A DNA stretch of 64,000 nt from Bermanella sp044597725 (GTDB lineage Bacteria; Pseudomonadota; Gammaproteobacteria; Pseudomonadales; Oceanobacteraceae), in the NCBI RefSeq assembly GCF_044597725.1, contig NZ_CP139003.1, positions 1,488,001 to 1,552,000 on the forward strand, in the 5' to 3' direction. The position numbers and the translations under genes were made by a program. Each line of letters starts with the position of its first letter. Position 1 is the stretch's first letter. Positions 26,989-39,001 of this stretch are shown one piece after another. The notes under the pieces were generated by a model. That model was given only the letters and a program-made list of their open reading frames with translations. It was not told the DNA's origin and searched no databases.

Positions 26989-27651
26989 TTATGCTTCGTA
27001 AGGGAGTGGGTCGCTAATGCCGTTGTCGGCAAATGCTTCTAAACGCTCAACACAGGCACCGCACTTACCACAGGCATGTTCGCGGCCATTGTAGCATGTC
27101 CAAGTGTGGTCGTAGTGAAGGTCCATGGATAACCCGTCTTTTAATATTTCCCCTTTGGAGCTATTAAGGTAAGGCGTCTCAATGGATACATGTTCATAGT
27201 TTGCAATACCGGCAACAGCATTCATGGCATGGACAAACTCGGGGCGACAGTCAGGATAGATGGCATGGTCACCCGAATGGGCACCGTAATAAACTTTACC
27301 GGCTTTAATATCCACGGCATAACCAATCGCCAAAGAAAGCAAAATCATGTTGCGGTTAGGGACCACAGTGCTTTTCATATTTTCGGCTTCGTAATGCCCT
27401 TCAGGAACAGCTTCGCTGCCCACAAGTGAAGAACTCTGCATTAGTTCGTTAATAGGTGATATATCAAGAATCTTATGAGGGATATTGAGCTGCTGGCAAA
27501 CGCTCTTAGCAACCTCTACTTCCTTTACATGCTTTTGCCCATAGTTAAAGGTAAGGGCATACACATCGTAGCCTTCTTTGACTACGCGGTTTAACAAGGT
27601 GAATGAATCCATGCCACCACTGTAAATGACGACGGCTTTTTCTGCTGTCAT
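26989..27651 (-). CDS. queC: 7-cyano-7-deazaguanine synthase QueC
   Basis: The ATP-dependent enzyme that converts 7-carboxy-7-deazaguanine to preQ0. The PP-loop SGGMDS is at residues 11-16. The zinc site at the end shows its cysteines: CYNGREHACGKCGACVER. VPNRNMILLSLA and GAHSGDHAIYPDCRPEF are further family blocks. The 220-residue length is normal. It is first in the queC-queE pair, transcribed away from the rRNA promoters. Confidence 0.94.
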   Translation of the reverse strand: MTAEKAVVIYSGGMDSFTLLNRVVKEGYDVYALTFNYGQKHVKEVEVAKSVCQQLNIPHKILDISPINELMQSSSLVGSEAVPEGHYEAENMKSTVVPNRNMILLSLAIGYAVDIKAGKVYYGAHSGDHAIYPDCRPEFVHAMNAVAGIANYEHVSIETPYLNSSKGEILKDGLSMDLHYDHTWTCYNGREHACGKCGACVERLEAFADNGISDPLPYEA

Positions 27652-27768
27652 GGCTACCTACTACACACTATATAAGTGGAAAGAAAAATGTGGGCGCATT
27701 ATAACCACACTGTCAGCTTTTATAAATTGATGATTTATACGTCCTTAATATTTAATTCATAAAAGTCC

Positions 27769-27796
27769 TTGACGAATTATCTGGAATGCGTAGAAT
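27769..27796 (+). promoter_or_regulatory. rRNA promoter P1
   Basis: TTGACG, 16-bp spacer, TAGAAT, followed by a GC-rich GCGCCACC discriminator typical of stringently controlled rRNA promoters. Confidence 0.75.
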
Positions 27797-27877
27797 GCGC
27801 CACCTCATCAACGGAACGCCACTTTTTAAGTGAAGTTAAGTTGTTGATTTGAAAGAAAAAGTTCTTTCAAAAAGAGG

Positions 27878-27905
27878 TTGACGCTAACAAGCTTTAATGT
27901 AGAAT
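27878..27905 (+). promoter_or_regulatory. rRNA promoter P2
   Basis: TTGACG, 16-bp spacer, TAGAAT, followed by GCGCGCCTC. Preceded by a small AT-rich hairpin (GAAAGAA...TTCTTTC) between P1 and P2. Confidence 0.75.
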
Positions 27906-27996
27906 GCGCGCCTCTCCACAGGATAGCTTAGTAAGTTAACCTGCTGGGTCAGAAAGTTAGCAAGTTTTAAACTTGCAAACCTTCTGAAAAAAGAGG

Positions 27997-28024
27997 TTGA
28001 CGCCGATACGAAACACTGTAGAAT
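27997..28024 (+). promoter_or_regulatory. rRNA promoter P3
   Basis: TTGACG, 16-bp spacer, TAGAAT, followed by GCGCGCCTC, the same as P2. The upstream AAGAGG is also shared with P2, so the two look like a duplication. Confidence 0.75.
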
Positions 28025-28116
28025 GCGCGCCTCGCTTGGTTAAGCCCGCTTCGGAATGAAGTTGTTTAAAGTTTAACTAAGCTCCTGAAAATAAACGAAA
28101 AAGTTTAAATTCAGGG

Positions 28117-28144
28117 TTGACAAAACGATGCGAATCATTAAAAT
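28117..28144 (+). promoter_or_regulatory. rRNA promoter P4
   Basis: TTGACA (perfect), 16-bp spacer, TAAAAT, then GCGCATCCCGC. The closest promoter to 16S, 225 bp upstream of the mature end. Confidence 0.75.
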
Positions 28145-28208
28145 GCGCATCCCGCTTCTAGAGAAGCAGATTGGTTAGCCCGAGCGGCAATCAAGATCTT
28201 TAAAAACG

Positions 28209-28234
28209 AATTCAGACAATTCGTGTGGGTACTT
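28209..28234 (+). other. 5' strand of the 16S pre-rRNA processing stalk
   Basis: This 26-nt leader segment pairs with 29924-29949 after 16S, with only two positions differing from perfect complementarity. Such a stalk is the RNase III target in pre-16S rRNA. A boxA-like CTTTAAAAA lies just upstream, near 28198. Confidence 0.7.
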
Positions 28235-28369
28235 ACCGAAAGTCTTAGTGCAAACAAAAGACTTTTCGAGTAAGTCAAACACTGTCAATTTTAAGTTTTA
28301 CTTATTAGTAATTTTTAAGCTTTAACAGTAGTTTTAATACTTGAGCACATCTTAGGATGTAAAATTTTT

Positions 28370-29900
<1,531 letters not shown>

Positions 29901-30163
29901 AACGATAGCACTGGCTTTCGGTTAAGTACTCACACGAATTGTTTGAATTGGATTTTGTTTCTCGAAAGAGAAGGCAGGGTTCAGTTTTGTTCTTTAAAAA
30001 TATGGATAATATCTCGAAAACATAAATAAATTGTGATGATTTATTTGTGCGTTCAAACCAAGTAAAAATCAAGCGATCCGGTGTGCATTAAGCACATTAT
30101 CGTACCAGTCGTTTATATGATCTTAATTTTTCTCGCTTATGCGGAAAAGGTTTTGGGTTATAT
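29901..30163 (+). other. 16S-23S internal spacer without tRNA genes
   Basis: The 263-bp spacer has no tRNA-Ile, tRNA-Ala or tRNA-Glu sequence. It holds the 3' half of the 16S processing stalk (29924-29949), a boxA-like TTCTTTAAAAA near 29990 for antitermination, and the 5' half of the 23S stalk (about 30149-30171). Most gammaproteobacterial rRNA operons carry at least one tRNA here. Confidence 0.8.
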
Positions 30164-33037
<2,874 letters not shown>

Positions 33038-33047
<10 letters not shown>

Positions 33048-33061
33048 ATAACGCCAAAACC
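33038..33061 (+). other. 3' strand of the 23S processing stalk
   Basis: GCTTGACTATATAAC...CCAAAACC pairs with the segment at about 30149-30171 just before 23S, with a one-base difference. It is the expected RNase III stem for pre-23S. Confidence 0.65.
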
Positions 33062-33147
33062 GATCTATAATGACGGTACGTAGGATCCCTTGATTATTAC
33101 TATGAACATCAAGTTTTGAGATATTGTCCTAAAGAATTTGTGTAGGT

Positions 33148-33195
33148 TGTAAATAAACCGGTCACGTCGCTCTTTGGCATCCATGCCACCGCGAC
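33148..33195 (+). repeat. Small palindrome in the 23S-5S spacer
   Basis: Around CGGTCACGTCGCTC...GCGACATACCG the central GGCATCCATGCC is a perfect palindrome. The CATCCATG core recalls the hairpin inside the repeat bodies at 2 kb and 33.5 kb, but the rest of the repeat is absent. Confidence 0.45.
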
Positions 33196-33222
33196 ATACC
33201 GTACATCCTGTACATAACAGTT

Positions 33223-33340
33223 TGCTTGACGAAAATAGAGCGTTGGAACCACCTGATTCCATTCCGAACTCAGTAGTGAAACGACGTATCGCCGATGGTA
33301 GTGTGGGGTCTCCCCATGTGAGAGTAGGTCATCGTCAAGC
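33223..33340 (+). rRNA. rrf: 5S ribosomal RNA
   Basis: About 118 nt, from TGCTTGACGAAAATAGAGC to ATCGTCAAGC; the two ends pair to form helix I. The conserved CCGAACTCAGTAGTGAAACG and GCCGATGGTAGTGTGGGG stretches identify it. Confidence 0.95.
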
Positions 33341-33352
33341 TCTTAATCTAAA

Positions 33353-33387
33353 AACCCCAATCGCTTACGCGGTTGGGGTTTTTTTTT
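33353..33387 (+). terminator. Intrinsic terminator of the rRNA operon
   Basis: AACCCCAATCGC-TTAC-GCGGTTGGGGTT forms a 12-bp stem with a single T-G wobble, directly followed by a run of nine T. It lies 13 bp after 5S. Confidence 0.92.
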
Positions 33388-33463
33388 CTGGATTTTACAA
33401 ATCCCAGTAGTGCGGCCGGAGCCGTAGGCGACCCCCGCAATGGGGTTTGGCTTCCCTCAATGC

Positions 33464-33572
33464 TTTACAAAAACAGCTTACAGTCTCGCGGACGCTGCCA
33501 GTACGTCCCTGTAAGCTCGCACTCGCCGTCCTGGCTCGTGAAACCGCTCGCTTTGTAATCTGCTTCTGTAAA
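33464..33572 (+). repeat. Palindromic repeat body 4
   Basis: Arms TTTACAAAAACAGCTTAC and GTAATCTGCTTCTGTAAA pair although they share nothing with the arms of bodies 1-3. The core is conserved (AGTCTCGCGGACGCTG, TACGTCCCTGTAAGCTCGC, CCGCTCGCTTTG). Confidence 0.8.
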
Positions 33573-33628
33573 TCATTAATTATAGATCCCCCAAAAAATA
33601 AGGTGTTTGCTATACCAAAAGCCTTAAC

Positions 33629-33742
33629 GATTTGCGGAAGCTGTTCGTAAAGCGAGCGGCGTTGCGTGCCATGGATGGCACGCGCGAGCCCACATGGAGG
33701 TGTTCACGGCGTCCGTGAGACTATGAACAACTTCCGGAAAGC
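33629..33742 (-). repeat. Palindromic repeat body 5 (core in inverse orientation)
   Basis: Almost the same as body 3 at 2561-2674, in the same orientation, with arms GATTTGCGGAAGCTGTTCG and GAACAACTTCCGGAAAGC and the hairpin GCGTGCC-ATGGAT-GGCACGC. Confidence 0.8.
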
Positions 33743-33840
33743 GGAGCGGGTTTGGATATTGTAAAGAGCTTAAAACCCCATTGCGGGGGTCGCCAACGGC
33801 TCCGGCCGCACTACTATTTTCGCTGAATCAAAAACTTCGA

Positions 33841-33953
33841 GATTTCCGAAAACGAATCCTAAAGCGAGCAATTCACTCGCTATGGATGGCGAGTGTGAGC
33901 CTATAGGGATATATTCACGGCGTTTGCGAGACTAGGATTCGTTTTTGGGAATC
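33841..33953 (-). repeat. Palindromic repeat body 6, inverted copy of body 1
   Basis: Its reverse complement matches body 1 (2125-2237) over the full length with few differences. Arms GATTTCCGAAAACGAATCC and GGATTCGTTTTTGGGAATC pair almost perfectly. Confidence 0.8.
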
Positions 33954-34058
33954 CGGCAGATTAAAAAATGTGCAGGAAAGCGGGGCGGATTTAGAAAAAC
34001 TCTACTTGCAGCTATGCAGTTGCCAAAGGATAATGTGGCTCGAATTTAAGGAGTCACC

Positions 34059-35219
34059 GTGAAGCGATTTATATTACGAGCTTGGCCTCTTGCGATCCTA
34101 TTTATTGGCGCAGGGATGTCGATTGTTGTACCCAACAAATACGACAGTTCATTATTTTACAACCCACCTCAACAAGCGCTCAATAACTCTGAAGCGGCTT
34201 ACTATAACGAGAATGTTATGACCGCAGGGTTAACGCCATCTGTGCATAGTGCCACTGTGGTGCCGTTGGGTAATGGCCGGCTTTTAGGTATGTGGTATGG
34301 CGGTAGTCGTGAAGGGCATACCGATGTGGCACTTTACCAAGCGTACTATAACCCAGATAACAAACAGTGGTTTGCTCATAAAAAAGTGCTTGATCGTCTT
34401 GATGCATCAAACAACTTGAACCGCTATGTTAAAAAAATCGGTAATCCTGTTCTGGTTAAACACCCTCAAGGTCCTATTGCTTTATTTTATGTAACTGTTT
34501 CCCTTGGTGGTTGGGCAACCAGTCAAATTAATATGGCGTTGTCGTTTGATGATGGCCAAACATGGCATGAAAGCAAACGCTTAGTCACTTCACCTTTTTT
34601 GAATATCAGTACTCTAGTAAAAAATGATGCGGTTATTTATCAAGATGGCACCATAGGTATTACTGCATACCATGAATTAATTGGTGAGTTTAGCGAGATT
34701 ATCCGTGTTAATTTAAATGGTGAAGTGATTCAAAAATATCGCATGACGGATGGTGATTATACGATTCAACCCAGTGTCATTGTGCAGTCTGAAACAGACG
34801 CGATTGCTTTGATACGAGACAGTAGCCGACATACACAAAAAGTACATTTCACCTCTACCAATGATGCAGGTAAAACGTGGTCGCCTTATAAAGCGCTAGA
34901 GGTTGATAATCCTAATTCAGCTGTCTATGGTTTTTCCGATCATTCTGGCGATCAATGGATGGTGTTTAATAATGCTAATCGTAACGTAGATCATCCCAGA
35001 AATAATATGGCTCTCGCTTTATCAAAGGATGGCGGTCATACATGGTCGGTTAAGCATTACTTTGAAAACAAGGAACAAGCGTTATCGCTCGATCATAAAT
35101 ATGGCTACCCTTGGTTAAGCAAAGATGATAACGGGCATTATCATTTGTTTTATACAGTTGATAGAGAATTTATAAAGCATATTGAATTTAACTATGCTTG
35201 GCTGGAGCAAATAAAATGA
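34059..35219 (+). CDS. Sialidase/BNR-repeat-like exported or membrane-anchored protein
   Basis: A 386-residue beta-propeller-type protein with a hydrophobic N-terminal span (LAILFIGAGMSIVVP) that could be a signal anchor. Asp-box repeats typical of sialidases occur three times (SFDDGQTW, TNDAGKTW, SKDGGHTW). The segment TPSVHSATVVPLGNGRLLGMWYGGSREGHTDVALY matches BNR_2-type putative sialidases. It starts with GTG behind AAGGAG. The next two membrane-protein genes overlap in tandem, so the three form one operon. No sialic-acid catabolic genes are adjacent, so the sugar substrate is uncertain. Confidence 0.7.
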   Translation: MKRFILRAWPLAILFIGAGMSIVVPNKYDSSLFYNPPQQALNNSEAAYYNENVMTAGLTPSVHSATVVPLGNGRLLGMWYGGSREGHTDVALYQAYYNPDNKQWFAHKKVLDRLDASNNLNRYVKKIGNPVLVKHPQGPIALFYVTVSLGGWATSQINMALSFDDGQTWHESKRLVTSPFLNISTLVKNDAVIYQDGTIGITAYHELIGEFSEIIRVNLNGEVIQKYRMTDGDYTIQPSVIVQSETDAIALIRDSSRHTQKVHFTSTNDAGKTWSPYKALEVDNPNSAVYGFSDHSGDQWMVFNNANRNVDHPRNNMALALSKDGGHTWSVKHYFENKEQALSLDHKYGYPWLSKDDNGHYHLFYTVDREFIKHIEFNYAWLEQIK

Positions 35220-35818
35220 CAAATGTTGCGAGTTTATTGGGCCATGGCATATTCTTGTTGGCAATTATCCTGTTTATTATTCAAGCGAAGCGCTGGGGTA
35301 AGTATTTTCCGTTTGCATATATAATTGCTGCTGTTTTAGTTGTTGTGCCAGTATCGGAATGGTTGGTTGTAGAATACAGTCGTGGTTATTTTGGTGATCT
35401 AAGTATCGCTACACTTCTAATATGTGGCTTGTCTATCATTGGTCAAGGCAAATACCCTATGCAAACGTCATTCAAACTATTCACTTTGATTTTGGCGGCA
35501 TTGTTATTACCAACTGCCATGGGTATGGGAATGTTCGATAGCTACTCGGTAGGGTTTCCAAGCCATATGCTGTATCCCAGCTTAGTTGCGGTTTTACTTG
35601 TTATTGGCTCGCTTGCATGGTGGTTTAATGCTTGGCAGGTTTTTATTCTAATTGCCTTAAGCTTGTTCGCCAATGCGCTAGGCTTATACGAAACACAGAA
35701 TATATGGAACTATCTACTCGACCCTATTGTCATTGTCGCATGTATTTCCAGTTTCGTTTATTCAGGATTACAACAGGTTTACTTTAATTATATTAAGAGA
35801 GAACAATATGCTAAATGA
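35216..35818 (+). CDS. Polytopic membrane protein of unknown function
   Basis: A 200-residue, very hydrophobic protein with about six or seven membrane spans and little soluble sequence. The ATG at 35216 overlaps the sialidase stop (ATGA), indicating translational coupling. I do not recognise a family. Its own end overlaps the start of the next gene. Position suggests it works with the sialidase-like protein at the inner membrane. Confidence 0.6.
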   Translation: MTNVASLLGHGIFLLAIILFIIQAKRWGKYFPFAYIIAAVLVVVPVSEWLVVEYSRGYFGDLSIATLLICGLSIIGQGKYPMQTSFKLFTLILAALLLPTAMGMGMFDSYSVGFPSHMLYPSLVAVLLVIGSLAWWFNAWQVFILIALSLFANALGLYETQNIWNYLLDPIVIVACISSFVYSGLQQVYFNYIKREQYAK

Positions 35819-36497
35819 TATGCATAAGGTTGAGCGCTGGGTATATCCAGTTCTGTTTGTATTTATGCTTGTTGGTGTTGCTATCGCATTTGTCGATCCA
35901 GAATATTACACCACTGGTTGGGCACGAGAAGATGGCCCAGTAGAATGGGTAACCGTATTTGCGCTGTTAGGGGCTGTTGTTTTGTGTATTCACCGAGTGA
36001 TAACACTTAGAAAACAGAAAAATATGATATTCGTACTTGTATGGTCAATGCTTGCAGCTTTAGCCTTTTTTGGCGCGGGAGAAGAAATCTCCTGGGGGCA
36101 ACGTATCCTAGGTATAGAAAGCCCTGAATGGTTTGAGCAAAATAATGCGCAAAAAGAAACCAACTTACATAACCTTGTGGTAGGTGATACTAAAATTAAT
36201 AAACTTATTTTTAGTACAGGGTTGGCCTTGGCGTTGTTAGTGTACCTTATTGGTTTTTCTATCGCCTATCGTAAAAGTGAAGGGTTTAAACGCTTTGCGG
36301 AATACTTTGCCGTGCCCATAGCTAAATTGCATCATGTTGTTGCTTGGATCTCGGTTGCTATTATCGCTGAAGTAATCATTAAAGATGTGGGACGCTCAAG
36401 TGAATTGTTTGAGGCAGGAGCCGCGGTTGTATTCTTATTAAATATTACTTTCCCTTATAACCGTGACTCTTTTACTAAGAATCACTCTCCATCTTGA
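35808..36497 (+). CDS. Membrane protein with EEISWGQR motif
   Basis: A 229-residue membrane protein with about six spans. It contains FFGAGEEISWGQRILGIE followed by NLHNL, a block I have seen in uncharacterised bacterial membrane proteins, with charged residues inside a hydrophobic region. The ATG at 35808 follows GAGAG and overlaps the previous gene by 11 bases. The frame is open upstream, but that would overlap the preceding gene further. Third gene of the sialidase-like operon. Function unknown. Confidence 0.6.
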   Translation: MLNDMHKVERWVYPVLFVFMLVGVAIAFVDPEYYTTGWAREDGPVEWVTVFALLGAVVLCIHRVITLRKQKNMIFVLVWSMLAALAFFGAGEEISWGQRILGIESPEWFEQNNAQKETNLHNLVVGDTKINKLIFSTGLALALLVYLIGFSIAYRKSEGFKRFAEYFAVPIAKLHHVVAWISVAIIAEVIIKDVGRSSELFEAGAAVVFLLNITFPYNRDSFTKNHSPS

Positions 36498-36576
36498 TTC
36501 CAATAAGGCGAAGGCATAGGTAAGTTATAATAGATGAGCAATTAGTAAAATACATAGCCAAATAATAGGTGGCGAT

Positions 36577-37380
36577 ATGAGTCAGTCCAGCATTGTCTTT
36601 TTATCTCACGGAGGCGGCCCTTTGCCGCTTCTGGGGGACCCAGATCACGCGTCGTTGGTTCAATACTTGAAGCAATTGGGTAAAGACTTAAAACGCCCAA
36701 ACGCCATTGTTGTATTCAGCGCTCACTGGGAAGCGAGCCAAGTGAATATCACCAGTCATGAGGCACCTAGCCTCATTTACGATTATTCTGGGTTTCCGCC
36801 TGAATCCTATGAAATTACGTATCCCAGCCCCGGACAGCCAAGCTTGGCCAGAGAGATAAGTGAAGCGCTATCTAAAGCAGGTATTGCCAACCAATTAGAT
36901 TCACAACAGGGGTTAGATCACGGAGTGTTTGTGCCGCTTAAGTTGATGTATCCGCAAGCGGATATTCCTGTGGTACAAGTTTCACTGCTCAATAGTTTGG
37001 ATGCACACCAGCACATAGCCATAGGTAAAGCCCTACAACCATTGCTTGCAAAAAATCTATTATTTATTGGTTCTGGGTTTTCGTTTCACAATATGCGTGC
37101 GTTTTTTTCTGCTCAATCAAATGAAGACCAAGAAAAGAATAGGGCATTTGAAGAGTGGCTAAAGCAAGTATTGATGAATAAAGATATGAGCGAAGCAGAA
37201 CGAAACCAGCTATTAACAGCATGGACGATAGCGCCTCACGCACGTTTTTGCCACCCGCGAGAAGAACATCTATTACCATTGCATATTTGTTATGGCTTGG
37301 CAGAGCGAGCTGCAGACCTACACGAATCAGTTCAGATTCTAGGAAAACAGGCTGGCATGTTTCATTGGCAAAGCAGCTGA
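36577..37380 (+). CDS. DODA-type extradiol ring-cleavage dioxygenase (YgiD-like)
   Basis: A 267-residue metalloenzyme of the LigB/DODA family. The metal-binding histidines occur in FLSHGGGP, FSAHWEAS and the segment LDHGVFVPLKLMYP; GSGFSFHNM and HARFCHPREEHLLPLH follow. E. coli YgiD of this family opens L-DOPA, while plant members make betalamic acid. The physiological substrate here is unknown. Monocistronic, with a hairpin downstream. Confidence 0.85.
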   Translation: MSQSSIVFLSHGGGPLPLLGDPDHASLVQYLKQLGKDLKRPNAIVVFSAHWEASQVNITSHEAPSLIYDYSGFPPESYEITYPSPGQPSLAREISEALSKAGIANQLDSQQGLDHGVFVPLKLMYPQADIPVVQVSLLNSLDAHQHIAIGKALQPLLAKNLLFIGSGFSFHNMRAFFSAQSNEDQEKNRAFEEWLKQVLMNKDMSEAERNQLLTAWTIAPHARFCHPREEHLLPLHICYGLAERAADLHESVQILGKQAGMFHWQSS

Positions 37381-37395
37381 CTAAGCAACTATAAA

Positions 37396-37440
37396 AAAAG
37401 CGATGAGGAGAATATGAGAAAGTTCACCGCATCGCTTTTA
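37396..37440. terminator. Bidirectional terminator between convergent genes
   Basis: AAAAAGCGATG and CGCATCGCTTTT pair around a 22-24 nt loop, with A-run on one side and T-run on the other, so it can end both the dioxygenase gene and the opposing phosphohexomutase gene. Confidence 0.6.
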
Positions 37441-37464
37441 AGTTAGAGCTATAACCCAATAAGG

Positions 37465-38826
37465 TTACGCTTTATCAAACTCAGCAATCTTGCCTAATAG
37501 CTCTTGAGTTTTAGCTTGCATTAATGCTGTATCCGCTCTTGCTTCAACATTCAAACGAACCACTGGCTCGGTGTTAGATGAGCGTAAGTTAAAGCGCCAA
37601 TCTCCTAAGTTGATACTAACGCCATCGGTATTATCCATCGACTCTGCGTCTTTACTGTATATATCAGTAATGGCTTCAATGACTTTTTTCGGATTGTTTA
37701 AGCGTGAATTAATCTCGCCGCTACACGGGTAAGCGGCCATACGTTCTTCTACTAACTGAGATAATGGCTTACCGGCCTTTACAATTAACTCAGCCACTAA
37801 AAGCCATGGAATCATGCCACTATCGCAGTAAGCAAAGTCACGGAAATAGTGGTGCGCACTCATTTCACCACCATAAATGGCGTCTTCTTTACGCATGCGT
37901 TCTTTAATAAAAGCATGACCAGTTTTACTTTGAATCGCTTCACCACCCAACTCTTCGCAGATAGCTTGAGTATTCCAAACAAGGCGAGGATCATGCACAA
38001 TTTTGTTAGGGCTATCTTTTTTCAGGAAGGCTTCGGCTAATAAACCAACAATATAATAGCCCTCGATGAAATTGCCTTTTTCATCAAAAAAGAAGCAACG
38101 GTCAAAGTCACCATCCCAAGCAATGCCCATATCGGCACCTGTGTTTTGGATAGCTTCAATAGTCGGTGCTCGGTTTTCTTCTAATAATGGGTTAGGAACC
38201 CCATGGGGGAAATTGCCGTCTGCTTCGTGATGCACTTTATGCCAAGTAAACGGCAATTCACTTTCAATGGCATCAATAACCGCACCGGCACCGCCATTAC
38301 CTGCATTACATACAATTTTCAGAGGCGATAGCTTTTGTACATCAATATAGGTTAACAAGTGCTCGATATAGTCTTCACGGGTACTTTGTTCACTCAATAG
38401 ACCTTTACGAGTCACTTCTGGGAAGTTATTTTGCTCGGCTAATTTTTGTATGTCTTTTAGCCCAGTATCACCACTAATTGGCTTTGAGCCTTCACGTACA
38501 AACTTCATACCGTTGTAATCTTTAGGGTTGTGGCTTGCGGTTACACAGATACCACCGTCGGTATTTAAGTGGCTTGTAGCAAAGTAAACCTCTTCGGTGC
38601 CACATTCACCAATATCAATAACATCGGCGCCGGCATCGGTTAACCCGCGAATAACATGTCTGCTAAGGTCATAGCTGGTAAGACGAATATCATAGCCAAC
38701 CACTACCGTATTAGGGTTCAAGTATTCGCCGTAGGCCCGACCAATACGATAGGCGATATCCTCATTAAGTTGATCTGGAATGCGACCTCTTACATCATAG
38801 GCCTTAAAGCAGCTTAACTCGCTCAT
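37465..38826 (-). CDS. manB: Phosphomannomutase/phosphoglucomutase, CpsG/ManB type
   Basis: A 453-residue alpha-D-phosphohexomutase that moves phosphate between C6 and C1 of mannose or glucose. The active-site serine loop is VTASHNPKDYNGMK, the metal loop is DGDFDRC, the sugar-binding loop is GGEMSAHHYFRD, and the phosphate loop is RSSNTEPVVRLN. It is very like E. coli CpsG over its whole length. It could feed GDP-mannose, or glucose-1-phosphate for the glucosylglycerate genes nearby; that link is inference. Confidence 0.88.
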   Translation of the reverse strand: MSELSCFKAYDVRGRIPDQLNEDIAYRIGRAYGEYLNPNTVVVGYDIRLTSYDLSRHVIRGLTDAGADVIDIGECGTEEVYFATSHLNTDGGICVTASHNPKDYNGMKFVREGSKPISGDTGLKDIQKLAEQNNFPEVTRKGLLSEQSTREDYIEHLLTYIDVQKLSPLKIVCNAGNGGAGAVIDAIESELPFTWHKVHHEADGNFPHGVPNPLLEENRAPTIEAIQNTGADMGIAWDGDFDRCFFFDEKGNFIEGYYIVGLLAEAFLKKDSPNKIVHDPRLVWNTQAICEELGGEAIQSKTGHAFIKERMRKEDAIYGGEMSAHHYFRDFAYCDSGMIPWLLVAELIVKAGKPLSQLVEERMAAYPCSGEINSRLNNPKKVIEAITDIYSKDAESMDNTDGVSINLGDWRFNLRSSNTEPVVRLNVEARADTALMQAKTQELLGKIAEFDKA

Positions 38827-39001
38827 GAAAATACCGTCCTTAATGTTAATTACACAATTATCGTGTGTAGTTTACTGAAAGCCTTGGCTGGCGCAAATAA
38901 AACCGTATAAATCTGGTAGGGTTAAGGCATATATTCTGCACGAATTTATTATTCGACAATATTTCAACATCTAACAGCATGCAACCAAGGAGCATTGGTC
39001 T

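Larger units (their letters stand above)
33406..33953. repeat. Second cluster of palindromic repeat units
   Basis: The gap between the rRNA terminator and the sialidase gene has no gene. It contains a header at 33406-33448 (AGTAGTGCGGCCGGAGCCG), two bodies, and an inverted header at 33772-33815, so the pair of bodies is bounded by inverted copies of the header. A third body follows at 33841-33953. Headers and bodies are clearly the same family as at 2055-2727. Short open frames through here are not genes. Confidence 0.85.

Noticed and set aside
33174..33650. Plus-strand short frames over 5S and the repeat cluster
   Set aside because: They translate 5S rRNA and palindromic repeats; no coding signal.
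38840..38880. Possible HexR site upstream of zwf (TGTAGTTTACTGAAA-like)
   Set aside because: Only one half matches the consensus I remember, so it is too weak to list.
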